Shown here: one piece after another, positions 34,703-43,830 of the stretch | How positions within the stretch are numbered: the first letter of the stretch is position 1 | How the letters are laid out: every line of letters starts with the position of its first letter | Source: Bradyrhizobium sp. Y36 | Lineage (GTDB): Bacteria > Pseudomonadota > Alphaproteobacteria > Rhizobiales > Xanthobacteraceae | Direction of reading: 5' to 3' | Length of the DNA stretch: 64,000 nt | NCBI RefSeq assembly: GCF_002531575.1 | Contig: NZ_NWTI01000003.1 | Coordinates: 248,001 to 312,000, forward strand | Notes under the pieces: model-generated | What the model saw: the letters and a program-made list of their open reading frames with translations, nothing else | Told to the model about the DNA's origin: nothing | Database searches by the model: none | Translations under genes and position numbers: made by a program

Positions 34703-36238
34703 ATGATCATCGAGTTTCGCTGTGAACGTGAATACGCGCGGCGCTGGATGAGCCGCGAGACGCTATCGATCGACGGCCGGGATATTCCGGTTCAAATCGC
34801 GTGGGCGGCAACGGCCGAGCCGCGGCCCGCAGGTCTCGACGCCCTGTTCGAGCTCGAGCGTTTGGTGCTGCACAAAGGCCGGCACAGCGGCGCCAACAGG
34901 CTGATCGCCAATTCGGAACCGACGCGGGCGCGCACCGAGACAGCCGACGTGATCGTCGACTTCACCGGCGGCGCGCGCGATCCGAACAACTCCGGCCGGC
35001 TGTATCTGCGTCCGCGGTTCAATGGCGTTGCAGGCGAAAACGCCGCGCTCGCCGCCATCCTGGCCGGCGACCTGCCGGTCATCGACATCGTCAACGAGGT
35101 TGACGGCTCCGTCCTCGATCGCGGTCATCCCTCTGGAGAAATTGCCGCAGGCCTCAGCGGCGCGCTCGAAACCGTCATGGCGCGAACCCTGACCATGGTC
35201 GCTGCAGTTCTGTCGGGAAGGCCGCGAATTGTTCCGCAGCTGGCGCCCCCCGTCGGACATGGCCCGCGCCGTGGCCCCGTTGGCTATGTCGCACGCGGCC
35301 TTGCCGTGTCGGTTGCCAAGGAGATCTATCGCCTCTGCTGTTATGCTCCGCATTGGCACGTCGGATGGCGGTTCAATGATGGCGCAGGCGTCTGGCAGAC
35401 CGGAGATCTATCAGGTCCAGGCTGGAACGTTCTGGGAGATCCAGGAAACCACTTCTACGCCGATCCCTTTCCCATCACCTGGCAGGGACGAACATTCGTC
35501 TTCTTCGAGGATCTCGACCACCGCGTCGGAAAAGGCATTATTTCCGCGGTCGAGTTCGCCGACAGTGGGCCGGTCGGCGAGGTCTTGCCCGTGCTGGAGG
35601 AGCCCTGGCACCTCTCTTATCCCTTTCTGATCGAGGACGGCGGCGAGCTGTGGATGATCCCGGAGAGTTCGATCCACGGGGACGTCGCGCTCTACAAATG
35701 CATCCGATTCCCGGACAAATGGGAGCGGCACACGACGCTGCTTGCAGGCCTCGAGCTGGCCGACGTCACGATCACGCGGCACAACGGCCTGCACTATCTG
35801 TTCGGAGCCTGGCGCGACGGAACCGGCGGCTACTCGGATTCGCTAGCGATCTATTACGCCGATCACCTCCTGGGCCCCTGGTTGCCGCACGCCAGCAATC
35901 CGGTCCTGATCGACCGTGCGAGCACGCGGCCGGCGGGGAATTTCGTCACGATCAACGACAAGCTGTGGCGCCCGGTTCAGAACTGCGCCGATGGATACGG
36001 CGCGGCGCTCGCACTGGCGGAAGTGGTCGAACTGTCGCCGACGACATTCAGGCAGATCGTTCGCCATTCGCTGAAGCCCGGACCGGCATGGCCCGGCAGG
36101 AAGCTCCACACCCTGAACCGCTGCGGCCGGCTCGAGGTGATCGACGGATCGCATGTGCAACCCAAGACCCGCACACTCACGCGCAGATTTCCGTCGGCCG
36201 TCGCGCCGCCACGAACCAGCCCGAGTACCGTTCGCTAG
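34703..36238 (+). CDS. GINT1-like/glucosamine inositolphosphorylceramide transferase-like protein
   Basis: A 511-residue protein in two halves. The first 200 residues have a formyltransferase-like flavour (DVIVDFTGGARDPNNSGRLY, LPVIDIVNEVDGSVLDRG). The second half matches the beta-propeller region seen in the glucosamine inositolphosphorylceramide transferase 1 N-terminal group (HFYADPFPITWQGRTFVFFE, WHLSYPFLIEDGGELWMIPE, VTITRHNGLHYLFGAW). Bacterial members occur in envelope glycan clusters; the function is not settled. The ATG at 34703 is chosen because the longer frame runs through the glycosyltransferase end. It is the third gene of the flippase-GT-GINT1 group. Confidence 0.82.
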   Translation: MIIEFRCEREYARRWMSRETLSIDGRDIPVQIAWAATAEPRPAGLDALFELERLVLHKGRHSGANRLIANSEPTRARTETADVIVDFTGGARDPNNSGRLYLRPRFNGVAGENAALAAILAGDLPVIDIVNEVDGSVLDRGHPSGEIAAGLSGALETVMARTLTMVAAVLSGRPRIVPQLAPPVGHGPRRGPVGYVARGLAVSVAKEIYRLCCYAPHWHVGWRFNDGAGVWQTGDLSGPGWNVLGDPGNHFYADPFPITWQGRTFVFFEDLDHRVGKGIISAVEFADSGPVGEVLPVLEEPWHLSYPFLIEDGGELWMIPESSIHGDVALYKCIRFPDKWERHTTLLAGLELADVTITRHNGLHYLFGAWRDGTGGYSDSLAIYYADHLLGPWLPHASNPVLIDRASTRPAGNFVTINDKLWRPVQNCADGYGAALALAEVVELSPTTFRQIVRHSLKPGPAWPGRKLHTLNRCGRLEVIDGSHVQPKTRTLTRRFPSAVAPPRTSPSTVR

Positions 36239-36260
36239 CGCGGCTCGCTCAAACTCTCCG

Positions 36261-37952
36261 TCAACCGCGCGCCGTCGCGCCATGTCCGAGTGCGCGGGCA
36301 AGCACGCGTCCGATCGCACCCACCTGTGAGGCGCTGCCGCGCCACGCCACGATCTGGTCGGGACGTATCAAGGCAAGGTCCGCCTCGTAGAGGTCGCGCA
36401 GGGATGCCGGCAGCGTGACGAGCCTTACCTCGACCCCGAGAGCACGGACGGCGTCAGCGACGACAGCAGAAGCGATCTCGCCAAACTGCAGCAGTGTCCA
36501 TTCGAATCCGAACATGTCGTACAAGGACGCGCCGTCATCCAGCCACGCATGCGGCGCCCGGCCGCCGGGACAGGCGCTCGGAATATAGACGTTCGCGGCA
36601 TCCGGCGGCGGCTGGGTGCCATCGGAGACGATGATCGGAGAGCCGTCGTAGCGCCCGCCGAAGGTGACGCCGGGGATGTTGAACTCGGCACGGGCGTGTT
36701 GCTCGAGATAGGCGCCAGCCGTCCGCCGCGCGGCATTGCCCTCATCCGTGGCGTCCTCGATCTCAGGCGCCGGTGCGAACAGACCAAGGGAGTCGGCAAA
36801 GCGCCGCGCATAGTCGGTGTTGCGGAGCGCCACCGGGCGGCGCTCGAACTCGTAGCTGTCCAGCAGCGAAACCGGGCTTGCGCCCTTGACGACGCTTGCG
36901 AGCTTCCAGCCGAGATTGACCGCATCCTCGATCGCGGTGTTGTAGCCGAGCCCGCCGGTCGGCGTGAACAGGTGTGCCGCATCGCCGCCGAGGAACACCC
37001 TGCCCCGCTGCATGCCGTTCGCGACCAGCGCGTGACCGGCGGTCCAGGTCAGGAACGACAGCACCTCGCACGCGATCGGCGCACCGCAGGCGCGCTGAAA
37101 CGCAGCCTTGGCCTCGTTGACCGTGATCGCATTCTCGTCTTCACCCGGTCGCAACTGCGTGTGAAACGCGAATTCGTCGCGGCCGTTCACCGACGCCATG
37201 AAGGCGCGGCGGTCGCCGTTGAAGCAATTGTACATCCACGCCTTGGCATGCGGGATGCTCGCATAGAACTCCGGCGAGCGGAGATACACGGCCAGCATCC
37301 GGCCGCCCATGAAATCGCGCTGCGTCCCCGTCTCGCCGCCAAAGACGATGCCGAGCGACTGGCGGACGTGCGAGCGTGGCCCGTCCGCTCCGACGAGGAA
37401 GTCGACATGGACCTGAAAGCGACTGCCGTCATCGAGAGATTCGACCTCGCCGACGATGCCCTTATCGCTTTCGACGTAGCCGACCAGCCGGTGGCCATAG
37501 TTCAGCTTGATACCGGAGAGCCGTTCGGCATGACGGCGCAGCACCGCTTCGACATATTTTTGCGAGACCCGATGCGGCAGCTCCGCCGCGCTCCAGGAGC
37601 CCGACATGCCCTTGATGAGCTCGCCCGCGCGTGACGATGACGGCAAGGCGAAGCGCGCCAGCTCGTAAGCAGTATAGCGCGTGAAATACGCAACGTCGGT
37701 CGGGTAATCGGCGGGCAGGCCCTCGCGCCTGATTTTGTCGGCAAATCCCAGCCGCCGATAGTGCTCCATCGAGCGCGCCTGCGTCGCGTTGGCTTGCGGA
37801 TTGAACGCGGTACCCGGCTTCTCGTCGACCAGGATCGCGGACACGCCACGCCGGCCGAGCTCGTTGGCCAGCATCAGCCCGCAGGGCCCCCCGCCTACGA
37901 TGAGCACCGCGGCCGTCAGACGTGTTTCCAAGACGCTTCTCCCTACCAGCAT
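36261..37952 (-). CDS. FAD-dependent aromatic hydroxylase (class A monooxygenase)
   Basis: A 563-residue flavin monooxygenase like MhpA/phenol hydroxylases. The N-terminal FAD motif is AAVLIVGGGPCGLMLANELG, the DG motif is FLVGADGPRSHVRQSLGIVF, and the GD motif is RVFLGGDAAHLFTPTGGLGY, all in order. The C-terminal thioredoxin-like domain (about 430-560) is usual for the family. The enzyme should insert one oxygen into a phenolic ring with NAD(P)H. The substrate is unknown, but a hydroxyquinol ring-cleavage cluster begins 7 kb away. It lies 46 bp downstream of a MarR gene with a perfect palindrome between them, so control by that MarR protein is likely. Confidence 0.93.
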   Translation of the reverse strand: MLVGRSVLETRLTAAVLIVGGGPCGLMLANELGRRGVSAILVDEKPGTAFNPQANATQARSMEHYRRLGFADKIRREGLPADYPTDVAYFTRYTAYELARFALPSSSRAGELIKGMSGSWSAAELPHRVSQKYVEAVLRRHAERLSGIKLNYGHRLVGYVESDKGIVGEVESLDDGSRFQVHVDFLVGADGPRSHVRQSLGIVFGGETGTQRDFMGGRMLAVYLRSPEFYASIPHAKAWMYNCFNGDRRAFMASVNGRDEFAFHTQLRPGEDENAITVNEAKAAFQRACGAPIACEVLSFLTWTAGHALVANGMQRGRVFLGGDAAHLFTPTGGLGYNTAIEDAVNLGWKLASVVKGASPVSLLDSYEFERRPVALRNTDYARRFADSLGLFAPAPEIEDATDEGNAARRTAGAYLEQHARAEFNIPGVTFGGRYDGSPIIVSDGTQPPPDAANVYIPSACPGGRAPHAWLDDGASLYDMFGFEWTLLQFGEIASAVVADAVRALGVEVRLVTLPASLRDLYEADLALIRPDQIVAWRGSASQVGAIGRVLARALGHGATARG

Positions 37953-37974
37953 TATCCTGCATGGTAAGGAAGCC

Positions 37975-37988
37975 TGACGATATCGTCA
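37975..37988. promoter_or_regulatory. Palindromic operator candidate, MarR-hydroxylase junction
   Basis: TGACGATATCGTCA is a perfect 14-bp palindrome in the 46-bp gap between the MarR stop and the hydroxylase ATG, 23 bp before that ATG. Length and symmetry are typical of MarR-family operators. Assignment to the neighbouring MarR protein is by position. Confidence 0.62.
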
Positions 37989-37998
37989 AGTAACCTGA

Positions 37999-38478
37999 CT
38001 AAATCACGTCATCGAGCGTGTCGAACCGCTCGCCATAGACCGACAGTCCCTTCAGGATCGCGTCCATGGTGGCCTTGCCGAGCTCGGCGCGCATCTCCTG
38101 CTCGGCGATGTCGACCGCATCGCGGAACGCATCGAGCCATTTGCGCCCGGCCGGCGTGAACAGCACGATGCGCGCGCGCCGGTCGGTCGGATCGGCGATG
38201 CGATCGACGAGACCGAGCTCGGCGCATTGATCGACCAGCTCGCCCATCGCCTGCTTGCTCATGGAGGCGCGGCGGGCAAGCTCGGTGAGCCGCGTCCCCT
38301 CCACATCGAGATTGCGGGTCAGGCTGACATGGGCGATGCGTGTCTCGTCGTGGCCCTTCTCGCTCATCAATTCGAGCACGCGGCCTTCGAAGCGCCGCAC
38401 GGCATTGTTGAGCAGGCGACCGATATTGGCATGCCGCCACGCGGTGCCGGATACGGTGCCGGGTGTTTTGGCCTTCAC
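37999..38478 (-). CDS. MarR family transcription regulator
   Basis: A 159-residue winged-helix regulator of MarR length. The helix-turn-helix and wing show GTRLTELARRASMSKQAMGE and LVDRIADPTDRRARIVLFTP, with the DPTDRRAR wing diagnostic of MarR. N- and C-terminal helices for dimerisation flank this core. It precedes the aromatic hydroxylase gene in the same direction. MarR proteins in aromatic pathways usually repress and are released by the phenolic substrate. That is inferred here, supported by the palindrome at 37975-37988. Confidence 0.93.
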   Translation of the reverse strand: MKAKTPGTVSGTAWRHANIGRLLNNAVRRFEGRVLELMSEKGHDETRIAHVSLTRNLDVEGTRLTELARRASMSKQAMGELVDQCAELGLVDRIADPTDRRARIVLFTPAGRKWLDAFRDAVDIAEQEMRAELGKATMDAILKGLSVYGERFDTLDDVI

Positions 38479-38652
38479 GAGATCTGCTTCCGATTCGATC
38501 GATCGAGGTTGCGCGAAGCTAGCACAAGAGGCGACGTCACGCGCTCGGACAGGTGATCGGCGCGGCTTGGCAGCGGCTCGCCAGAACGGACGGCGTGAGT
38601 CGAGACGCCGTCCGTCATGTGGTGCTTCGAGCGCCCTCGGGGGCGACAGCGC

Positions 38653-39600
38653 CTATTGAGAGCGATCCGAGGTCCAGCCCTTGTACTCGGCGACGTTGTC
38701 CCTGGTCACGAGCTTGGACGGCAGCAGCTCGACGGTCGAGGCCGGCTTCTGGCCGTTGAGAATGCCAACGCCGACCTGCACGGCCCGCCGCGCCATGAAG
38801 AACGGGTCTTGCGAGGCCGAGGCCTGGATCTGCGGCGACTGCGGATCTTTCAGGGCGGCCTCGATATCGGGCGCGCCGTCGACCGCGGTGATGACGATGC
38901 CGCTGCGGTTTTGCTGGCGCGCCGCAAGGTCGGTGCCGATCGCCTGCGGATCGTTGATGGCGAAGATGGCGTCGATCTTGGGGAAGCGGGTCAGATAACC
39001 CTGCGCAACGGTGAGCCCGCCTTCGCGCGAGCCTTTGCCGTCCTGGTCGCTGGACAATACCTTGATGCCGGGGTTCTTCGAGAAGACGTTCTTGCAACCG
39101 ACGACGCGGTCGATCACGGCGGAGACCTGCGGGCCGTTCTGGATGATGACGTCGCCCTTGCCCCCTAACTTGTCGACGATGTACTGGCAGGAGATCTCGC
39201 CGGCCTGCACGTTGTTGGTGGTCACGGTGGCATCGGCGCCTTCGGCCGCGGTATCGACCGCGACGACGACGATGCCGGCGGCCTGCGCCTTCTTGATCGC
39301 CGGCCCGATCGCCTTGGGATCGCCGGGGTTGAGCAGGATCAGGTCGACGCCGGCAGCGATGAAGTTGTCGATCTGGGTGACCTGCTTGCCGAGATCGTAT
39401 TCGAAGCCGACGGCGGTGATCTTCACGTTGGGGTTGGTCTTCTTCGCCTCGAACTCGGCGCCCTTCGACAGCGCGACGAAGAACGGGTTGCCCATCGAGC
39501 CCAGCGAGACGCCGATCGACTTGAGCTCCTTGGCGAAGGATGGTGCGGTCGTCAGGACGAGCGCCATCGCGGCGCCGGCGAGCGTGGTCTTCTTCAACAT
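38653..39600 (-). CDS. Ribose-type sugar ABC solute-binding protein (importer 1)
   Basis: A 315-residue type-I periplasmic binding protein of the RbsB cluster. A signal peptide (LKKTTLAGAAMALVLTTAPS) precedes IGVSLGSMGNPFFVALSKGA, DLILLNPGDPKAIGPAIKKA and VVAVDTAAEGADATVTTNN, the typical hinge and ligand segments. The start at 39600 has a GGGAGGA site. It is the last gene of an ATPase-permease-binding protein set, 87 bp after the permease. The ligand is unknown; a xylulokinase gene upstream points to a pentose or pentitol. Confidence 0.93.
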   Translation of the reverse strand: MLKKTTLAGAAMALVLTTAPSFAKELKSIGVSLGSMGNPFFVALSKGAEFEAKKTNPNVKITAVGFEYDLGKQVTQIDNFIAAGVDLILLNPGDPKAIGPAIKKAQAAGIVVVAVDTAAEGADATVTTNNVQAGEISCQYIVDKLGGKGDVIIQNGPQVSAVIDRVVGCKNVFSKNPGIKVLSSDQDGKGSREGGLTVAQGYLTRFPKIDAIFAINDPQAIGTDLAARQQNRSGIVITAVDGAPDIEAALKDPQSPQIQASASQDPFFMARRAVQVGVGILNGQKPASTVELLPSKLVTRDNVAEYKGWTSDRSQ

Positions 39601-39668
39601 TGGCTTCCTCCCTGGTCTGTCTTCGTCCCCGGCACGGCAGACCAGTTGCCGCAACGGAACTTCGCTTT

Positions 39669-39705
39669 TCAGGTTCTGGCGGAGCCCTCAAGTTCTGGCG
39701 GAGCC
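39669..39705. repeat. Near-perfect 18-bp tandem duplication across permease stop
   Basis: The 18-bp segment at 39688-39705, coding the last residues GSART plus the TGA, is repeated at 39669-39686 with one base difference, at a 19-bp period. The second copy lies just outside the gene. Confidence 0.8.
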
Positions 39706-40728
39706 TTGCAGCCGATAGCGATCGAGTGCCACGGCACCGATGATCACCAGGCCCTTGATGACATATTGCCAGATGTCGGAGACGCCGACGAGAATGAGGC
39801 CGTTCGAGAGGACGGCGATGATCAGCGCGCCGACCAGCGTACCCCAGATCGAGCCGATGCCGCCGACGAACGAGGTGCCGCCGAGGATCACGGCGGTGAT
39901 GGCGTCGAGCTCATAGGATTGCCCGAGTTGCAGGCCGTTGGCGGCATAGAGCCGCGCCGCCTGCATGGCGCCGCCGAGCCCGGCGAAAAGTCCGGAGATC
40001 CCGTAGACGAAGATCAGCACCGCCCAGACCTTGATGCCTGCAAGCCGCGCCGCGCTTTCATTGCCGCCCACCGCATAGATGTGCACGCCGAGCACGGTCC
40101 GGCGCAGCACCAGCCACGAAATGACGATGACGAGCAAGGCGATCACCGAGAGCCACGGGATCGATGCGACGCCGGGAACGAGGGTCAGCGAGCCGTTGCC
40201 GATGAAGGCATAGGGAATGGACGGATTGAACACGGTGGTATCTGCTCCGAGCAGCCGCGCAAGGCCTCGCACGGCGGTGAGAGAGCCGAGCGTGACGATG
40301 AAGGGCGGCAGGCGGAGCAGCGCGATCAACGCGCCGTTGACGATTCCAAAACCAAGGCCGGTAAGCACCGACGCCGGCAGCCACAGCATCCCAAGCTCGG
40401 GCAGCTTGGAGAGCGTCAACCCGGCCATCGCGGAGGCCGCCAGGATCGAGCCGACCGAGAGGTCGATACCGCCGGTGAGGATGACGAAGGTCATGCCTGC
40501 GGCGAGCACGGTGTTCACGGCGGCCTGCTGCAACACGATGCCGAGATTCTGGCCGGTGAAGAATCGTCCCTCGGACAGGAAATGGAAGCCGATGCAGAGG
40601 ATCAGCAGCACCGGCAACATGCCCAGCGCGCTGATCAGCACTCTCATCCGCTGGCGCCTCGTCTCTGCGGCGGCACCGTTGGTCGTCGTCGGGGCGGACT
40701 TAACCTCCGCAGCACCATTGTCAGGCAT
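39688..40728 (-). CDS. Ribose-type sugar ABC permease (importer 1)
   Basis: A 346-residue inner-membrane permease of the RbsC group. It shows [40 protein letters not shown], the EAA-like [17 protein letters not shown] loop and [20 protein letters not shown], all standard for the family. The N terminus is a hydrophilic tail. The ATG at 40728 overlaps the ATPase stop by 8 bp. Its 3' end carries an odd duplication (39669-39705). It works with the ATPase at 40721 and the binding protein at 38653. Confidence 0.93.
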   Translation of the reverse strand: MPDNGAAEVKSAPTTTNGAAAETRRQRMRVLISALGMLPVLLILCIGFHFLSEGRFFTGQNLGIVLQQAAVNTVLAAGMTFVILTGGIDLSVGSILAASAMAGLTLSKLPELGMLWLPASVLTGLGFGIVNGALIALLRLPPFIVTLGSLTAVRGLARLLGADTTVFNPSIPYAFIGNGSLTLVPGVASIPWLSVIALLVIVISWLVLRRTVLGVHIYAVGGNESAARLAGIKVWAVLIFVYGISGLFAGLGGAMQAARLYAANGLQLGQSYELDAITAVILGGTSFVGGIGSIWGTLVGALIIAVLSNGLILVGVSDIWQYVIKGLVIIGAVALDRYRLQGSART

Positions 40729-42244
40729 CGAGATGCTCCATCCCCGTGGCAAACGCCATGATGTCTTCCTGTGTCAGCGGCGAATTGGAGCCGCGCGCGA
40801 CCTCGCCGCCGATGTGCCCGGCGCGCATCACGACGACGCGGTCGCAGATGCCGATGATCTCGGGGAGATCGGACGAGATGACCAGGATCGCGGTGCCAGC
40901 CTTGGCCAGATTGTCGATGATCGAGTAGATTTCCGACTTGGCGCCGACATCGACGCCGCGCGTCGGCTCGTCGAGGATCAACACCTTTGGCGCGATGGCC
41001 AGAAGCCGCGACAGCAGCAGCTTCTGCTGATTGCCGCCGGACAGGCCGCCAGCGGGGACGCCGACATTGGCGGCGCGGATGCTGAGACCTGCGAAGGCCC
41101 GGTCGGCGCGCTCGCGCGCCTTGTCGCGATCGAGCCACCAGCCGAGCTTGGCATCACGGCCAAGCACCGCGAGATTGATATTGTCCAGGCACGACATGTC
41201 GAGGAACAGCCCGAGCGCCTTCCTGTCCTCGGTCAGGTAGGCGATGCCGGCCTCGAGCGCCTCACCCGGCGTGCGGATCTCGATCGGGCGGCCTTCAAGC
41301 TCGAGACGCCCCGACGTTCGCGGCGAGGCGCCGATGATGAGATGCGCAAGCTCGGTGCGGCCGGCACCGACGAGACCGGCGAGCCCGACCACCTCACCCG
41401 CATGCACCGTGAGCGAGCAGCCCTTGACGCGCTGGCCGTCAGCCATGTCGATCGCTGCCAGCACGGGATGTCCCCGCCCCGCCTCCGGGTCGTGGTCCTT
41501 CTTGTAGAACGAGGAGACGTCGCGTCCCACCATCATCCGCACGATGGTGTCTGCACGGATCTCGCCCTTGTCGAGCGAGCCGACCAGCCGGCCGTCGCGC
41601 AACACGGTGACGCGGTCGCCGAGCGCGTAGACCTCGTCCATGCGATGCGAGATGTAGATGATGGCGAGGCCCTCGGCGCGAAGCTGGCGGATCAGCGCAA
41701 ACAGCCGCGCGCTCTCGCCGGCCGACAACGCGGTGGTCGGCTCGTCCATGATCAGAATCTTTGATCTCGCGTGCAGCGCACGCGCGATCTCGACAAGTTG
41801 CCGCTGCCCCATGGAGAGATGCGCCACCAGCGTCGATGGCACGAAGTCCGCGCCCAGCCGTTTCAGGATGGAGCCGACGCCATCGCGCATCTCGCCGCGC
41901 GCCAACATTCCTGAACGCGAGATCTCGCGGCCGAGATAGATGTTCTCCGCCACAGTGAGGTTGGGAGCGAGCGACAATTCCTGATAGATGATGGCGATGC
42001 CCGCGTTGCGGCCGCCGAGCGGACCCTCGATCCGTACCGGGTGTCCTTCGATACGAATCTCGCCGCCGGGATCAGGCCTGTAGGCGCCGGACAGGATCTT
42101 CATCAGCGTCGACTTGCCGGCGCCGTTCTCCCCCATCAAGGCATGGACTTCGCCGGCATAGACGGTGAGATCGACAGCTCGCAGCGCCTTGATGCCAAAG
42201 AAGGATTTTGAGACCCCACGCATCTCGAGGATCGGATCGTTCAT
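40721..42244 (-). CDS. Ribose-type sugar ABC ATPase (importer 1)
   Basis: A 507-residue double ATPase of the RbsA/XylG type. The N half has Walker [11 protein letters not shown], the [15 protein letters not shown] signature and Walker [12 protein letters not shown]. The C half has a degenerate Walker A ([11 protein letters not shown]), as usual, then [15 protein letters not shown] and [20 protein letters not shown]. It follows xylB after 127 bp with a CGGGAGG ribosome site, and overlaps the permease gene by 8 bp. Energises importer 1. Confidence 0.95.
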   Translation of the reverse strand: MNDPILEMRGVSKSFFGIKALRAVDLTVYAGEVHALMGENGAGKSTLMKILSGAYRPDPGGEIRIEGHPVRIEGPLGGRNAGIAIIYQELSLAPNLTVAENIYLGREISRSGMLARGEMRDGVGSILKRLGADFVPSTLVAHLSMGQRQLVEIARALHARSKILIMDEPTTALSAGESARLFALIRQLRAEGLAIIYISHRMDEVYALGDRVTVLRDGRLVGSLDKGEIRADTIVRMMVGRDVSSFYKKDHDPEAGRGHPVLAAIDMADGQRVKGCSLTVHAGEVVGLAGLVGAGRTELAHLIIGASPRTSGRLELEGRPIEIRTPGEALEAGIAYLTEDRKALGLFLDMSCLDNINLAVLGRDAKLGWWLDRDKARERADRAFAGLSIRAANVGVPAGGLSGGNQQKLLLSRLLAIAPKVLILDEPTRGVDVGAKSEIYSIIDNLAKAGTAILVISSDLPEIIGICDRVVVMRAGHIGGEVARGSNSPLTQEDIMAFATGMEHLDA

Positions 42245-42371
42245 CGTGCCTCCCGGCGCAATGCGTTTCCCACCCGCGTCTCGATCTTCTGTCAGCGCGG
42301 CTCACGCATTAAACAAAAGGCCGCGGCGCAGGGCAATACTGAACACGGAGGAATACAACACCGAACCGTCG

Positions 42372-43817
42372 CTAGTGGCGCGGCCGATACAGTTCGCGCC
42401 ACGCGGGAAGCCGCTCGGCATACGCATCCGTCAGCCCGGCGTCAGGTTCGAACGCCTCGATGCGCTGCGGCCGCGTGCATATCGTGTCGATTGCCTCACC
42501 GGTGACAGCAAGTCGCCCCAATCTCGCCGCACCGAATGCCGCGCCGGTCTCGCCTCCGGCCAAACGATGGATCGGTACGTTCAGCACGTTCGCCAGCACC
42601 GAGAGCCAGAACGCCGACCGTGAACCCCCGCCGATGACGTCGGCCTCCGCAATCTCGATGCCGGCATCGACGAGCGCATCGCGGCAATCGGCAAGTGCGA
42701 AGGCAACGCCTTCCAGCACCGCCTGCACGATCGTCCCGCGATCCGTGCCGTGGCTCAGACCGTCGAGCATGCCGCGCACGATGGGGTCGTCATGCGGCGT
42801 CCGCTCACCTGCAAGATAAGGCAGGAAGCTCACCGGCGACGGCGCCTGCGGGCGCGATCCAAGCGGCGCCAGCAATTCAGCCTCGGTGACGCCGAACAGG
42901 CGCGCGGCCCAGGCGAGGCAGGAGGCGGCCGAGAGGATCGCGCCGGCCTGAATCCACATGCCGGGAACGGCGTGGCAGAACGTATGCACCGCACGGTCTG
43001 CGTTGGCGGCGATCGTGCTGGTCGGTGCCAGCAAGGCACCTGAGGTTCCCAATGAGACGAAGGCGGTTCCCGGCCGGATCGCGCCGATGCCGACGGCGCC
43101 GGCCGGATTGTCGCCGGCACCGCCCGCAATGATCGGCGGCCTGGTCATACCCCAGCGCCTCGCCAGCTCACCTCGCAGGGTCGTTGCTGGCGCGCATCCC
43201 TCGACCAGACGCGGCATCTGATCGCGCGACAGGCCGGTCGCCGCCAGCGCCGCGTCCGACCAGTCCCGACGCGCGGCGTCGAGCCACAGGGATCCCGACG
43301 CGTCCGAGACGTCCTCGATGGCCTCACCAGACAGCACCAGGCGCAGATAGGCCTTTGGCAGCAGGACGAGCTTCGTCGCCGCAAAGACGTCAGGCTCGTG
43401 CGTTGCGATCCAAAGTAATTTTGGCGCGGTGAATCCCGGCATCGCCTTGTTACCTGTTGTCGCGCGCAAGGCGGGCCAGCGTTGCTCCAGGACGCGACAC
43501 TCGGCGGCGGAGCGTCCGTCGTTCCAGAGGATGCAGGGCCGCAAGGGTCTCGAGCTCGCATCGAGCAGGGTGGCGCCGTGCATCTGGCCCGACAATCCGA
43601 CGCCTTCGACGGCCGCCAGCTCTTTTCCATGCGACGCCTTCAAGGCATCGAGCGTGGCGAAGGTCGCATCGATCCACTGGGCGGGGTCCTGCTCGGAATA
43701 GCCCGGTTGCGGCGAGGCGGTCGCGAGCGGCCGGCTCTCGCCTGCAATCACGCGCTGGGCATCGTCGACGAGAACGGTCTTGACTGCGGAGGTGCCGAGA
43801 TCGATGCCGAGATACAT
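42372..43817 (-). CDS. xylB: Xylulokinase-like FGGY carbohydrate kinase
   Basis: A 481-residue FGGY kinase of normal XylB length. The N-terminal phosphate loop MYLGIDLGTSAVKTVLVDD, the xylulokinase marker VEGVGLSGQMHGATLLD, GGAGDNPAGAVGIGAIRPGT and the C-terminal ADVIGGGSRSAFWLSVLANV are all present. It phosphorylates D-xylulose or a close pentulose in the cytoplasm. It lies 13 bp after the LysR gene and upstream of importer 1, so the operon lysR-xylB-ABC likely feeds a pentose or pentitol into the pentose phosphate pathway. No isomerase or dehydrogenase for the sugar is present in this operon. Confidence 0.9.
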   Translation of the reverse strand: MYLGIDLGTSAVKTVLVDDAQRVIAGESRPLATASPQPGYSEQDPAQWIDATFATLDALKASHGKELAAVEGVGLSGQMHGATLLDASSRPLRPCILWNDGRSAAECRVLEQRWPALRATTGNKAMPGFTAPKLLWIATHEPDVFAATKLVLLPKAYLRLVLSGEAIEDVSDASGSLWLDAARRDWSDAALAATGLSRDQMPRLVEGCAPATTLRGELARRWGMTRPPIIAGGAGDNPAGAVGIGAIRPGTAFVSLGTSGALLAPTSTIAANADRAVHTFCHAVPGMWIQAGAILSAASCLAWAARLFGVTEAELLAPLGSRPQAPSPVSFLPYLAGERTPHDDPIVRGMLDGLSHGTDRGTIVQAVLEGVAFALADCRDALVDAGIEIAEADVIGGGSRSAFWLSVLANVLNVPIHRLAGGETGAAFGAARLGRLAVTGEAIDTICTRPQRIEAFEPDAGLTDAYAERLPAWRELYRPRH

Positions 43818-43830
43818 GGATGCTTCCCGC

